Shown one piece after another: positions 1 through 9,428 of a stretch of 64,000 nt of DNA (within the stretch, counting starts at the first letter, position 1; each line of letters opens with the position of its first letter). Origin of the DNA: an uncultured Pelagibacteraceae bacterium (lineage in GTDB: Bacteria > Pseudomonadota > Alphaproteobacteria > Pelagibacterales > Pelagibacteraceae); contig CACDMX010000005.1 of NCBI GenBank assembly GCA_902554035.1, positions 20,076-84,075 of the forward strand, in the 5' to 3' direction. The position numbers were made by a program, and so were the translations under genes. A model generated the notes under the pieces. That model made no database searches. It worked only from the letters and a program-made list of their open reading frames with translations, and was not told the DNA's origin.

Positions 1-2268
1 CCTTTGGTAGAAGGACAAGGTAATTTTGGTTCTGTGGATGGAGACCCTGCTGCCGCTATGAGATATACTGAAACAAGACTTTCTAAAGTTTCACAGTATT
101 TAATCGATGATATAGAAAAAAATACAATAGATTTTAAAAGTAATTATGACGAAACAGAAAAAGAACCGTCAGTTTTGCCTGCTCAATTTCCTAATCTATT
201 AGTTAATGGAGCAGGTGGTATTGCTGTCGGAATGGCAACAAGCATCCCACCACATAATCTTGGAGAAATAATCAATGGCACATTAGCTCTTATAGATAAC
301 AAGGATATTAAGATTAATGAGTTAATGAAACACATTCCTGGTCCAGACTTTCCTACTGGTGGTATTATAATAGGTAAAAACATTATTAAAGAAGGATATA
401 AAACTGGTAGAGGCTCTTTTAAAATAAGAGGAGAGATTAAAATTGAACAGCTTAAAAATGGGAGAGAACGTTTAGTAATTTCATCAATACCTTATCAAGT
501 AAATAAATCTGCTTTAAATGAAAGAATAGCTGAACTGGTAAGAGATAAAAAAATTGAAGGAATAAGAGATATACGAGATGAGTCCAATAGAGAAGGAGTT
601 AGAGTTGCGATAGATTTAAGGTCAAACACAGAACCTGAAACAGTAAAACGACAGCTGTTTAAGTTTACCTCTATAGAAAGCTCTTTCGGATTTAATACAC
701 TAGCAATTGTAGATAACAAACCGAAAACGTGTAACTTAAAAGAATTTTTAGAAAATTTCTTAAAGTTTAGAGAAGACGTAGTTATAAAAAAAACCAAATT
801 TGATCTTAAAAAAGCTGAGGACAGGGCCCATATTTTAGTCGGTCTGTCCGTTAGTGTTGAAAATTTAGATAAGGTTATTAAAATAATTAGAAATTCAGAA
901 AACCCTGAAGTCGCAAAAATTAAACTTTTAGAAACAAAATGGAAAATAAACAAATCTATTAAGTTAATAAATTTATTACAGGAAAAAAAATCAAAAAATA
1001 TATATTCATTATCTAACGAACAAGTGATTTCAATATTAGAATTAAGACTTCAAAAACTTACTGCTTTAGGTATTAATGAAATTCAAGCAGAGATAAAAAA
1101 TCTATCTGAACTTATTTTGCAATATAAAAAAATTATAAATTCTAAAAAAGAACTTTTAAAAGTTATCAGCAAAGAACTTAACTATATTAAAGAAAAATTT
1201 TCTGTACCTAGAAGAACACAAATAATTGATGCTGTGTTAAATTATGATATCGAAGAAACTATTCAAAAGGAGGCAGTTATTATAACTGTTACTTTACAAG
1301 GCTATATTAAAAGAGGAGCTTTAAGCAATATAAAACAACAGAAAAGAGGCGGTAAAGGTAAATCAGGAATTAAAACAAGAGATGAAGACTCTGTCGTGCA
1401 AACATTATCGGTTAACACACACACCCCGGTATTATTTTTTTCTACAGAGGGTCTTGTTTATAAAATTAAAGCTTGGAAAATTCCTGAAGGGTCGTCTTCA
1501 TCTAAAGGTAAATCTTTATTTAATATTTTGCCCTTAAAAAACCACCAGTCTATAAGCTCTATAATGCCTTATCCTGACAAGGAATCTGATTGGAATAATT
1601 TATGTATCGTTTTTGCAACTTCAAAAGGAAAGGTTAGAAAAAATAATTTAGAAGATTTTTCTTCAATCAATGCCTCTGGAAAAATTGCAATGAAATTGGA
1701 CTCAAATGATAAAATAGTTGGTGTTAAAATATGTCGAGATGATCAAGATATAATTTTAAGCACGCAAAATGGAAAATGTATAAGATTTGACTCAAAAAAA
1801 CTTAGAATATTCAAAGGAAGATCATCTAAAGGTATCAAAGGAATAAATTTATCAAATGACGACTCAATAGTTTCATTATCGATAATTGATCAAGATTCTG
1901 AAAAGAAAAATAGAAAATTAAATAAAAATGATAAATCTGAGTTAAAAGCAAAAGAAAAATTCATATTATCTATTACTAAAAACGGTTTTGGCAAAAGAAC
2001 ATCTCATTATGATTTTAGAGTCACTAACAGAGGAGGGAAGGGTATCATAGGTATTGTTAATTCTGAAAGAAATGGAAATGTAGCATCTTCATTTCCTGTT
2101 AATGAAGGTGATGAAATTTTAATTTCTACTAACAAAGGACGAGTTATAAGAGTTGCTGTTAAAGAAATTAGAATTGCTGGAAGAAATACACAGGGAGTAA
2201 GAATTATTAAACTTTCTGGGGATGAAAAAGTTGTTTCTGCAGCAAAAATAGATGATAACTTACTTTAA
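1..2268 (+). CDS. gyrA: DNA gyrase subunit A, 5'-truncated by window edge
   Basis: GyrA is the breakage-reunion subunit of type II topoisomerase; with GyrB it introduces negative supercoils. The fragment opens just before the active-site segment: AMRYTE lies around residues 18-23 and contains the catalytic tyrosine. The winged-helix/tower and coiled-coil part follows, then a C-terminal beta-pinwheel. A QKRGGKG GyrA box at 1339-1359 separates it from ParC. The reading frame is open to base 1, so roughly the first hundred residues lie outside the window. The stop codon overlaps the coaD start (TAATG), which implies co-transcription. A lysine/asparagine-rich insert near the C-terminus reflects AT-biased coding. 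Confidence 0.95.
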   Translation, partial: PLVEGQGNFGSVDGDPAAAMRYTETRLSKVSQYLIDDIEKNTIDFKSNYDETEKEPSVLPAQFPNLLVNGAGGIAVGMATSIPPHNLGEIINGTLALIDNKDIKINELMKHIPGPDFPTGGIIIGKNIIKEGYKTGRGSFKIRGEIKIEQLKNGRERLVISSIPYQVNKSALNERIAELVRDKKIEGIRDIRDESNREGVRVAIDLRSNTEPETVKRQLFKFTSIESSFGFNTLAIVDNKPKTCNLKEFLENFLKFREDVVIKKTKFDLKKAEDRAHILVGLSVSVENLDKVIKIIRNSENPEVAKIKLLETKWKINKSIKLINLLQEKKSKNIYSLSNEQVISILELRLQKLTALGINEIQAEIKNLSELILQYKKIINSKKELLKVISKELNYIKEKFSVPRRTQIIDAVLNYDIEETIQKEAVIITVTLQGYIKRGALSNIKQQKRGGKGKSGIKTRDEDSVVQTLSVNTHTPVLFFSTEGLVYKIKAWKIPEGSSSSKGKSLFNILPLKNHQSISSIMPYPDKESDWNNLCIVFATSKGKVRKNNLEDFSSINASGKIAMKLDSNDKIVGVKICRDDQDIILSTQNGKCIRFDSKKLRIFKGRSSKGIKGINLSNDDSIVSLSIIDQDSEKKNRKLNKNDKSELKAKEKFILSITKNGFGKRTSHYDFRVTNRGGKGIIGIVNSERNGNVASSFPVNEGDEILISTNKGRVIRVAVKEIRIAGRNTQGVRIIKLSGDEKVVSAAKIDDNLL

Positions 2269-2762
2269 TGAAAAACAATGTTATATATCCAGGTACTTTT
2301 GACCCTATAACTTTTGGTCATATTGATGTTATCAAAAAAGCATTCAAAATTTCTAATAATATAATTGTAGCAATATCTGATTCTAAAAATAAAAAATATT
2401 TATTTGATGCTGATGAAAGAGTAGAAATAGTTAAAAATGCTCTTTATCATGATTTAAAGTTAAGTAAAAAAAAGATTAAAGTTGTAACATTCAAATCTCT
2501 TACAACAAATTTGTGCAAGAAATATAAATCAAATATCATTTTAAGAGGACTACGTGCAGTTTCAGATTTTGAATATGAGTTTCAATTAGCTGGAATGAAT
2601 AGAAAGTTAAATAATAATATTGAAACAATTTTTTTAATGTCAAATGTTGAAAATCAAATAATCTCATCAAATTTTGTAAAAGAAATAGTTTCTTTAGGAG
2701 GAGACATTAAAAAATTTACTACAAAAAGTACAATAAAAGCATTAAAGCTTAAATATGATTAA
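2268..2762 (+). CDS. coaD: Phosphopantetheine adenylyltransferase
   Basis: CoaD transfers AMP from ATP to 4'-phosphopantetheine, the penultimate step of coenzyme A synthesis in the cytosol. At 164 residues it has the normal family length. The N-terminal YPGTFDPITFGH stretch carries the nucleotidyltransferase (T/H)xGH motif, and SNVENQIISSNFVKEI near the C-terminus matches the conserved CoaD ISSxxVKEI signature. The start codon overlaps the gyrA stop, and the gene end overlaps the start of the following cyclophilin gene by 8 nt, so translation is probably coupled along the cluster. Confidence 0.95.
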   Translation: MKNNVIYPGTFDPITFGHIDVIKKAFKISNNIIVAISDSKNKKYLFDADERVEIVKNALYHDLKLSKKKIKVVTFKSLTTNLCKKYKSNIILRGLRAVSDFEYEFQLAGMNRKLNNNIETIFLMSNVENQIISSNFVKEIVSLGGDIKKFTTKSTIKALKLKYD

Positions 2763-3315
2763 GATTATATTTAAAGTTTTATTTTTATTAATATTAACAA
2801 TTAACAATTCAATTGGAGAGGAAAACATAATGATATTAAAACTTAAAGATGGAGATGTAAAAATTGAATTATTTCAGGATACAGCACCAAATCATGTTAA
2901 AAGAATTAAAGATTTAGCAAATAGTGGTGCTTATGATAACGTAGTCTTTCATAGAGTAATTGATGGATTCATGGCTCAAACAGGTGATGTAAAGTTTGGG
3001 AATTCAACTAGTGATGATTTTGATTTAAATAGAGCAGGCATGGGTGGATCAGACTTTCCAGATTTAAAACAAGAGTTTAATAATCTTCCTCATGAAAGAG
3101 GAACTTTATCAATGGCAAGATCTCAGGATCCAAATAGTGCGAATAGTCAATTTTTTATTTGTTTCGAACCCGCACCATTTTTGGACCGTCAATACACTGT
3201 TTTTGGAAAGGTTATTGAAGGTATGGAATTTGTTGATAAAATTAAAAGAGGCGACCAGAATAAAAACGGATCTGTAGAAAATCCTGATAAAATTATAAGT
3301 TTTAAATCATTGTAG
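2755..3315 (+). CDS. Cyclophilin-type peptidyl-prolyl isomerase, exported
   Basis: This is a cyclophilin (PpiA/PpiB family) catalysing cis-trans isomerisation of Xaa-Pro bonds. The family core is clear: VVFHRVIDGFMAQTGD, then RGTLSMAR and NSANSQFFICF, then QYTVFGKV. Ahead of the domain is a hydrophobic N-terminus (IIFKVLFLLILTINNSIGEE) that looks like a cleavable signal peptide, so a periplasmic location is inferred. The start overlaps coaD by 8 nt. An alternative internal ATG at the domain boundary would give a cytosolic form, but the signal-like leader argues for the upstream start. Confidence 0.9.
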   Translation: MIKIIFKVLFLLILTINNSIGEENIMILKLKDGDVKIELFQDTAPNHVKRIKDLANSGAYDNVVFHRVIDGFMAQTGDVKFGNSTSDDFDLNRAGMGGSDFPDLKQEFNNLPHERGTLSMARSQDPNSANSQFFICFEPAPFLDRQYTVFGKVIEGMEFVDKIKRGDQNKNGSVENPDKIISFKSL

Positions 3316-3322
3316 ATATTTA

Positions 3323-4435
3323 ATGGCATTAAAAAAATTTTCTTTTAATGTTATAAAAAAAAATGATCACGCAAGACTTGGCTTGATTAAAACTCATAGA
3401 GGTAACATCAAAACACCAACCTTTATGCCTGTTGGAACGCAAGCAACAGTTAAAGCTACCTTTATTGATGATATAATTAAAACTGGATCAGAAATAATAC
3501 TATCCAATACTTATCACTTAATGTTAAGGCCAGGGGTTGCTAGAGTTAAACATGCAGGTGGTCTCCACTCTTTCATGAATTGTCCACTCCCTATTCTTAC
3601 AGATTCTGGTGGCTTTCAAGTTATGTCATTATCAAAATTAAATAAAGTTGATCGAGAAAAAGGGGCTATATTCAACTCTCATATAGATGGAAAAAGAATT
3701 ATTCTTAGTCCAGAGGAAAGTATTAAAATACAAAAAGGTTTAAATTCAGATATTTTAATGGTTATGGATGAATGTCCCAAAAAAACTAAAGATTATAATC
3801 TAATTAAAAAATCTATGGAATTATCAATCTACTGGGCACAAAGATCTAAAAAAGAATTTGGAAAAATTCCTCATAAAGCTTTATTTGGTATAGTTCAAGG
3901 AGGACTATTCGAAGATTTAAGAATAAAATCTTTAAATGAACTCATAAATATAGGTTTTGACGGATATGCTATTGGCGGTTTAGCAGTTGGTGAAACACAA
4001 AATGAAATGTTTAAAGTTTTAGATGATTTAAAAGATTTTATGCCGATTATTAAGCCTAGATATCTTATGGGCGTAGGAACACCCTCAGATATATTGGGCG
4101 CCGTTAAAAGAGGCATTGACATGTTTGATTGTGTTTTACCAACGAGATCTGGCAGGACAGGTCTTGCTTTTACATGGAATGGGAGAATCAATATTAAAAA
4201 TTCAAAATACAAGAAAGATAATTCTCCGTTAGATAGTAAGTGTAAAAACTTTAATTTAAATAAATATTCTAAAAATTACCTAAATCATTTATTTAATACT
4301 AATGAAATTTTAGCATCTATGTTATTAACTTTACATAATATTAATTTTTATCAGGAATTAATGGAATCAATTAGGTACCACATCAAAAATAGCACTTTTA
4401 ACGAATTTCACGATAAATATATTGACAAGTTGTAA
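3323..4435 (+). CDS. tgt: Queuine tRNA-ribosyltransferase, atypical zinc site
   Basis: Tgt exchanges guanine-34 for preQ1 in the anticodon of GUN tRNAs, the entry step of queuosine modification. At 370 residues it is of normal length. ILTDSGGFQVMSL, GGLAVGE and DCVLPTRSGRTG match the active-site and substrate-binding segments of the TIM-barrel fold. In the C-terminal zinc-binding segment the family has CxCxxC plus a downstream His. Here the triplet reads C-K-N-F-N-L, so only the first Cys remains, while the His in LTLHNINFY is kept. Either zinc is bound differently or not at all. The gene follows the cyclophilin gene by 7 nt. Confidence 0.93.
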   Translation: MALKKFSFNVIKKNDHARLGLIKTHRGNIKTPTFMPVGTQATVKATFIDDIIKTGSEIILSNTYHLMLRPGVARVKHAGGLHSFMNCPLPILTDSGGFQVMSLSKLNKVDREKGAIFNSHIDGKRIILSPEESIKIQKGLNSDILMVMDECPKKTKDYNLIKKSMELSIYWAQRSKKEFGKIPHKALFGIVQGGLFEDLRIKSLNELINIGFDGYAIGGLAVGETQNEMFKVLDDLKDFMPIIKPRYLMGVGTPSDILGAVKRGIDMFDCVLPTRSGRTGLAFTWNGRINIKNSKYKKDNSPLDSKCKNFNLNKYSKNYLNHLFNTNEILASMLLTLHNINFYQELMESIRYHIKNSTFNEFHDKYIDKL

Positions 4436-4488
4436 CATTTATAAATCTTGATAATTTTAAAAAAATGTCTATAAGTTTTTTTGTTGTT

Positions 4489-4564
<76 letters not shown>

Positions 4565-4584
4565 TTTCTTAAGAAGACTAATCT

Positions 4585-5412
4585 TTAACTTATTTTGTTA
4601 GGCGGATAATTAATCATTACTTCGTATATCCATTCATTAATTTTTTTAATTCTATTTTCTGCAGAAGGGTGGGTGCTCATAAATTCAGGTACATTTTTAC
4701 CTTTATTAGCTTCTTTCATTCGTTCCCATAATAAAGGGGTTTCTCTTATATCAAATCCTGATAATGATGAAAAAATTAAACCTAGATAGTCAGCCTCACT
4801 TTCTTGTTTTCTATTAAAAGGGTTAAAGATACCAATTTTTGTTAGCATTCCAACAGTATTCATTCCGGTTGTTCTATTTACTTGAGATAATTTTCCACCT
4901 GACAAAACATCGGTGATTTGAGTAGCAACATTTATTACAACATTTCTACTAGCTCTTTCAACTGAGTGTTTTGCTACAGCATGCGCTATTTCGTGACCCA
5001 TAACTGCTGCTAGTCCATTTATATTTTTTGTGACTTCAAACATGCCAGTATAAACAGCTATTTTTCCACCAGGCATACACCATGCGTTTTTAATTTTTTT
5101 ATTATCAATTAATATATACTCCCAATCAAAATAAGCTGTTGGGTCTGTCTGGTTTGTTTGGATAAAATATTCACTAATTGAGTCCTGCATTTTTTTACCA
5201 ATCTCCTTAATATTCTTCAATTCTTTACCTTCAGTTATAAGCTTTTCATCATTTTTGACTTTCTCGTAGATTTGAGCAGCCTGAGCATTTAACTTTGCTT
5301 CAGGGATCAGTTTGAGTTGTTTACGATCAGTTATTGGTGTTGTACCACATGAAGTTAGTACTATATTACAACATCCACAGCCCATATAAGTAAGAAATTT
5401 TCTTCTATCCAT
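4585..5412 (-). CDS. M48 family metalloprotease, probable Tat lipoprotein
   Basis: A zinc endopeptidase of the M48 family, related to the BepA/LoiP type proteases that help outer-membrane quality control. MGHEIAHAVAKH holds the HExxH zinc motif, and the later ESEADYLG supplies the third ligand glutamate. The N-terminus begins MDRRKFL, a twin-arginine-like motif, and runs through a cysteine-rich hydrophobic stretch into LTSC, which fits a lipobox. It is therefore inferred to be a Tat-exported, lipid-anchored periplasmic protein. At 275 residues it lacks the TPR region of BepA. The gene is divergent from the DUF502 gene across 44 nt of very AT-rich sequence. Confidence 0.85.
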   Translation of the reverse strand: MDRRKFLTYMGCGCCNIVLTSCGTTPITDRKQLKLIPEAKLNAQAAQIYEKVKNDEKLITEGKELKNIKEIGKKMQDSISEYFIQTNQTDPTAYFDWEYILIDNKKIKNAWCMPGGKIAVYTGMFEVTKNINGLAAVMGHEIAHAVAKHSVERASRNVVINVATQITDVLSGGKLSQVNRTTGMNTVGMLTKIGIFNPFNRKQESEADYLGLIFSSLSGFDIRETPLLWERMKEANKGKNVPEFMSTHPSAENRIKKINEWIYEVMINYPPNKIS

Positions 5413-5456
5413 TTCTTTATTATATTATATAATTAATTATAAATCTCAATTAAAGT

Positions 5457-6074
5457 ATGGCTGTTAAAAAAAAAAGAAAATCATTAGCACTAAAGTTACG
5501 AAATTACTTTTTTACTGGGGTTGTTGTGCTTATTCCAATTGGATTTACGCTATATCTTACAAAGTTTTTGATTGGTGTTTCATCAAAACTCATACCAACA
5601 CAAATTAATCCAAACACTTATTTGCATTTCTCTATACCTGGATTGGAAATATTATTAACTATAATTTTAATAACAATTGTTGGTGGTTTGTCTTTATCGT
5701 TTTTAGGTAGAAAGTTTTTACAAATAGTTGACGATTTGTTTAAAAGAATTCCTATTTTGAGAACTATTTATTCTGCAATTGGACAGATGACTGAAACTTT
5801 TACTAAAAAAGATAATTCTAAAAAATCAGTAGTTCTTGTTGAATATCCAAAAAAAGGCACTTGGGCTGTTGGATTTGCTACCAAAGATAACAAAACCGAA
5901 ATGTCTAACAAAACTAATCAAAAACTTGTTAATGTATTCATACCTACTACACCAAACCCTACAAGCGGATTTTTATTAATGTTCCCAAAAAAAGATTTAA
6001 TTTACCTTGATATGACTTTTGAAGAAGCTTCAAAATTTATTGTTTCTGCTGGAACCTCAAATCCAAAAAATTAA
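5457..6074 (+). CDS. DUF502 family membrane protein
   Basis: An integral membrane protein of 205 residues matching the DUF502 family. A basic N-terminus (MAVKKKRKS) precedes a first hydrophobic segment (residues ~18-40) and a second (~60-82). The soluble C-terminal part has FKRIPILRTIYSAIGQM and IPTTPNPTSGFLLMFP, both characteristic of the family. The biochemical role of DUF502 proteins is not established. The 3' end overlaps the recG stop on the other strand by 4 nt. In alphaproteobacteria this gene often lies next to recG, so the context is ordinary. Confidence 0.8.
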   Translation: MAVKKKRKSLALKLRNYFFTGVVVLIPIGFTLYLTKFLIGVSSKLIPTQINPNTYLHFSIPGLEILLTIILITIVGGLSLSFLGRKFLQIVDDLFKRIPILRTIYSAIGQMTETFTKKDNSKKSVVLVEYPKKGTWAVGFATKDNKTEMSNKTNQKLVNVFIPTTPNPTSGFLLMFPKKDLIYLDMTFEEASKFIVSAGTSNPKN

Positions 6075-8110
6075 ACTAGATCATTTAATATATCGGCTCT
6101 ATCATAAAGTTTAAGTAAAGGCAGATATTTATCTAAATTTTCTTTTTCGTTTTCAATTCTTTTAATTTCTTTTTCAGCCATTAAAAAAAGGTCTTCATTT
6201 AACACAGGATCGGCTAACCTAAAGCTTTTTAGACCACTTTGTTTAAAACCAAGTAAATCACCATATCCTCTAAGCTTCATATCATTTTCTGAAATTTTAA
6301 AGCCATCATTGCTTTCTTTTAAAATCTTGATCCTTTTTCTTGCATTTATACTCAGATTTTTTTTATACATTAAAATACAATAAGCATCCCTAGATCCTCT
6401 TCCAACTCTTCCTCTTAATTGGTGAAGTTGAGATAGACCAAACTTGTTAGCATTTTCTATTATTATTAAATTAGCATTAGGAAAATCTATTCCAACTTCT
6501 ATAACAGTTGTTGACACAAGGATACTAATCTCCTTATTTAAAAATTTAAGCAAAATTTTGTTTTTTTTCTCTTTATCTAATTCTCCATGTAAAAGCCCAA
6601 CTTTATGATTGAATATTTTTTTTAAACTTTCATACCTTAATATAGCTGACTGATGATCAATCTTTTTTGACTCTTCAATTAAAGGACAGACCCAAAATAC
6701 TTGATTTTCATTTTTTATTTGTTTTTTTACAAATGAAATAACTTCATTAATTTTAGTATCAATTTTGCTATAAGTTTTTATTTCTTTTCTGCCTACTGGT
6801 TTATTCTTTATTATGGATGTATCCATATCTCCAAATATTGTCATAATCATCGTTCTAGGAATAGGAGTTGCTGACATAACAAGTACATCACAATCTTTGC
6901 CTCCTTTATCGGAGAGCATTTTTCTTTGCTTTACACCAAACTTATGTTGTTCATCTATTATAGCTAATCCTAATTTATAAAATTTTATTTTTTCCTGAAA
7001 TAACGAGTGAGTCCCAATTAAAAGATTTATTTTATTATTAATTAGATCACTTTTGATAACTTTACGTTCATGATATTTTGTTTTACTAGTCAAAATTGAT
7101 ATATTTTCTGATTTATCAAGTATTTTTTTTGCTATTTCGTAAATTTGTTTAGCTAAAATTTCTGTAGGGACCATTAATGCAACTTGATAACCACTCTTGA
7201 TTACATTTACGGAAGATATTAAAGCTACAATAGTTTTTCCACTACCTACATCTCCTTGCAAAAGTCTGAACATTTTTTCATTTGATTTTAAGTCAGCATT
7301 AATTTCATCTAACGCTCTAAGCTGATCTAGAGTTAGATTAAAATCAATTTTATTTTTAATTTTATTAAAATATTTTGTATCAAAAATTTTTTTATTTTTT
7401 TTTATTTTTTTAATTTTTCGTCTTAATGCTGAATTTATTAAAAATGTTGACATAATTTCATCAAATATAAGCCTATCTAAAAAATAACCTTTTTTTTTAA
7501 CATTCTTTGGGTTGTGCAATTCTAATATTGATTCTTTCCAAGATATATTATTAAAAAATTTTAAAATTTTTTTGCTATGCCATTCATTTAGGTCAGGTAT
7601 TTTTTTAAGAACATCTGTAATTATTTTATGATATTTTTTTTCCTTTAATCCTTCCGTCAAGCTATACCTTGAAAAAATCTTTTTTATAGAATTTGAGTCT
7701 GACGAAATATGTGTAGGATTAACTATTTGATACTTATTTTTATAATAACCAATTTTTCCACTTATTGTTACCTTTGTATTTATTGGAAGTATTTTTTTAA
7801 TATATCCTTCGTAACTATTAAAAAAAATACATTCTATTTTTCCTGTACTATCTTCACACAATACCTTGTTAGGTAAATTTCGTATTCTAGGAAATGAATA
7901 TTTTTTTACATCGATCATTAATGTTTGAACTTTGCCTATTTGTAGTTCATTGACCTTAACTAAATCAGTTCTATCTGTAAAATCTTTAGGCAGATTCCAA
8001 AGCAGATCAAAAATTGTATTTATGTTCTTTTTTTTAAATAATTTAGCAGTTTTATTTCCAATACCTTTTATGGTATTTATATCGGATAATAAATATTCAT
8101 AAGAATTCAT
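6071..8110 (-). CDS. recG: ATP-dependent DNA helicase RecG
   Basis: RecG is a monomeric double-strand DNA translocase that remodels stalled forks and branched recombination intermediates. At 679 residues it is close to the usual length. An N-terminal wedge/OB domain occupies the first ~250 residues. The helicase core then has Walker A GDVGSGKT, the DExH-type box IIDEQHKFG, SATPIPRT (motif III) and the QLRGRVGRG motif VI. The C-terminal DMKLRGYGDLLGFKQSG matches the RecG TRG region. The start ATG is 17 nt from the divergent sdhE start, so the two genes share a small divergent promoter region. Confidence 0.95.
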   Translation of the reverse strand: MNSYEYLLSDINTIKGIGNKTAKLFKKKNINTIFDLLWNLPKDFTDRTDLVKVNELQIGKVQTLMIDVKKYSFPRIRNLPNKVLCEDSTGKIECIFFNSYEGYIKKILPINTKVTISGKIGYYKNKYQIVNPTHISSDSNSIKKIFSRYSLTEGLKEKKYHKIITDVLKKIPDLNEWHSKKILKFFNNISWKESILELHNPKNVKKKGYFLDRLIFDEIMSTFLINSALRRKIKKIKKNKKIFDTKYFNKIKNKIDFNLTLDQLRALDEINADLKSNEKMFRLLQGDVGSGKTIVALISSVNVIKSGYQVALMVPTEILAKQIYEIAKKILDKSENISILTSKTKYHERKVIKSDLINNKINLLIGTHSLFQEKIKFYKLGLAIIDEQHKFGVKQRKMLSDKGGKDCDVLVMSATPIPRTMIMTIFGDMDTSIIKNKPVGRKEIKTYSKIDTKINEVISFVKKQIKNENQVFWVCPLIEESKKIDHQSAILRYESLKKIFNHKVGLLHGELDKEKKNKILLKFLNKEISILVSTTVIEVGIDFPNANLIIIENANKFGLSQLHQLRGRVGRGSRDAYCILMYKKNLSINARKRIKILKESNDGFKISENDMKLRGYGDLLGFKQSGLKSFRLADPVLNEDLFLMAEKEIKRIENEKENLDKYLPLLKLYDRADILNDLV

Positions 8111-8127
8111 TTGTTACTTATATAGTC

Positions 8128-8379
8128 ATGACACAAAATAAAGAAGATCTTAAAAACAAAATTATTTATAGAGCTTCCTACAGAGGATCAAAGGAAATGG
8201 ATATATTAATGACAAGTTTTGTTAAATCAGTTATTAATAATATTGACATATCGCAACTAGAGGACCTTAATTACTTAGTCAATCTTGATGATGAATACCT
8301 TATATCTATCAAAAAAAAAGAATCTGAATTAAATTTTACAAATTCATTAATAAAAAAATTTCAAAATTTTAAAGTGTAA
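8128..8379 (+). CDS. sdhE: Succinate dehydrogenase assembly factor SdhE family
   Basis: SdhE (DUF339/Sdh5) binds the flavoprotein subunit of succinate dehydrogenase and promotes covalent FAD attachment. The 83-residue product has the family hallmark RGSKEMDILM (the RGxxE motif) followed by the small five-helix bundle sequence, with DLNYLVNLDDEYL near its usual place. Divergent pairing of sdhE with recG is a common alphaproteobacterial arrangement. The stop codon directly abuts the CCA end of the convergent tRNA-Ser gene, leaving no spacer. Confidence 0.88.
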   Translation: MTQNKEDLKNKIIYRASYRGSKEMDILMTSFVKSVINNIDISQLEDLNYLVNLDDEYLISIKKKESELNFTNSLIKKFQNFKV

Positions 8380-8469
8380 TGGCGGAGAGACTGGGATTCG
8401 AACCCAGGAAAGAGTTGCCCCTTTGCCGGTTTTCAAGACCGGTGCTTTCAACCGCTCAGCCATCTCTCC
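8380..8469 (-). tRNA. tRNA-Ser (UGA)
   Basis: On the minus strand the acceptor GGAGAGA pairs with TCTCTCC. The anticodon stem CCGGT/ACCGG closes the loop CTTGAAA with anticodon TGA. A long variable arm and a T-arm with GGGTTCGAATCCC follow, as expected for a class II tRNA. CCA is encoded (8380-8382 on the plus strand reads TGG) and touches the sdhE stop codon. Confidence 0.96.
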
Positions 8470-8546
8470 TTCGCTAGTGTTTATTCCGATTTTAAAACCT
8501 TTTCAACTTAAAAATGATATATAAATTATTTAATTCAAATAATTTT

Positions 8547-9428
8547 ATGAAACATTCTCAGTTTAAAAAAGGAATAATTTATGCAACTGTCGGATCTTTA
8601 TGGTGGGGCATTTTAGGTACATTATTTTTTAAATATATTTCATCCCTAGGTGCACTAGAGGTTACTATTCATAGGGTAATCTGGACCAGTGTAATTTTAT
8701 TTTTTACTTCATTTATTTTTAAAAAGTTTGATGAATTTAAAAAAATATTTAAACAAAAAAATAAATTAATTATTCTTTTTTTTACAAGTATCTTAATTTT
8801 CCTAAACTGGGGTACATGGATTTATGCTATATCAGTTAACAAAATTATTGATGCTAGTTATGGATATTTTATTTTTCCCATTTTTAATGTTTTTTTAGGT
8901 TATATTTTTTTAAAAGAGAAAATCAATTTTAAAAGAATTTTATCAATTTTTGCAGTATTAATTTCATCTTTATATTTATTATTTAATTTAGAATCTTTTC
9001 CATGGGTTGGATTTCTAGTAGTATTTTTTTGGGGGACCTATAATTTATTACGAAAAAAAATTAATGTTGATACCGATATCGGTCTTTTCATTGAAAGTTT
9101 ATTTATTCTACCGATTGCTTTTTTTATTTTCTACATAATTTATATAAGTGGCAGTAATAATTTTACAATTGAAGAACCTTTAAATATGTTGTTATTGTTC
9201 CTAGGGGGAGTCATGACAGTGATTCCTTTGTATTTATTCATTAAGGGATTAGAAAAAACTTCAATGGCTACCTCAGGTCTGATTTTTTTTGTAACTCCAA
9301 CAAGTCAATTTTTATTGGGTTTTTTTTACTTTAATGAACCTTTTGATATACCTAAGTTAATAAGCTTTATTATTATATGGATAGCTGTATTTATTTATCT
9401 TAAAGATTTGTATGAAAATAATTTATAA
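8547..9428 (+). CDS. rarD: EamA/RarD-type membrane transporter
   Basis: A ten-helix drug/metabolite superfamily permease of the RarD type. Hydrophobic segments run through the whole protein, with YATVGSLWWGILGTLFFKY at the start and two EamA repeats. The substrate of RarD is not established. I chose the ATG at 8547 because RarD proteins begin about ten residues before helix 1. An in-frame ATG at 8514 would add 11 residues (MIYKLFNSNNF) and cannot be excluded, since neither start has an obvious Shine-Dalgarno sequence. The end overlaps mltB by 17 nt. Confidence 0.82.
   Translation: MKHSQFKKGIIYATVGSLWWGILGTLFFKYISSLGALEVTIHRVIWTSVILFFTSFIFKKFDEFKKIFKQKNKLIILFFTSILIFLNWGTWIYAISVNKIIDASYGYFIFPIFNVFLGYIFLKEKINFKRILSIFAVLISSLYLLFNLESFPWVGFLVVFFWGTYNLLRKKINVDTDIGLFIESLFILPIAFFIFYIIYISGSNNFTIEEPLNMLLLFLGGVMTVIPLYLFIKGLEKTSMATSGLIFFVTPTSQFLLGFFYFNEPFDIPKLISFIIIWIAVFIYLKDLYENNL

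Noticed and set aside
495..953. Long reverse-strand frames over gyrA, hppA, plsX and other genes
   Set aside because: They are antisense shadows with no family features or ribosome-binding sites, while the opposite strand encodes recognised proteins.
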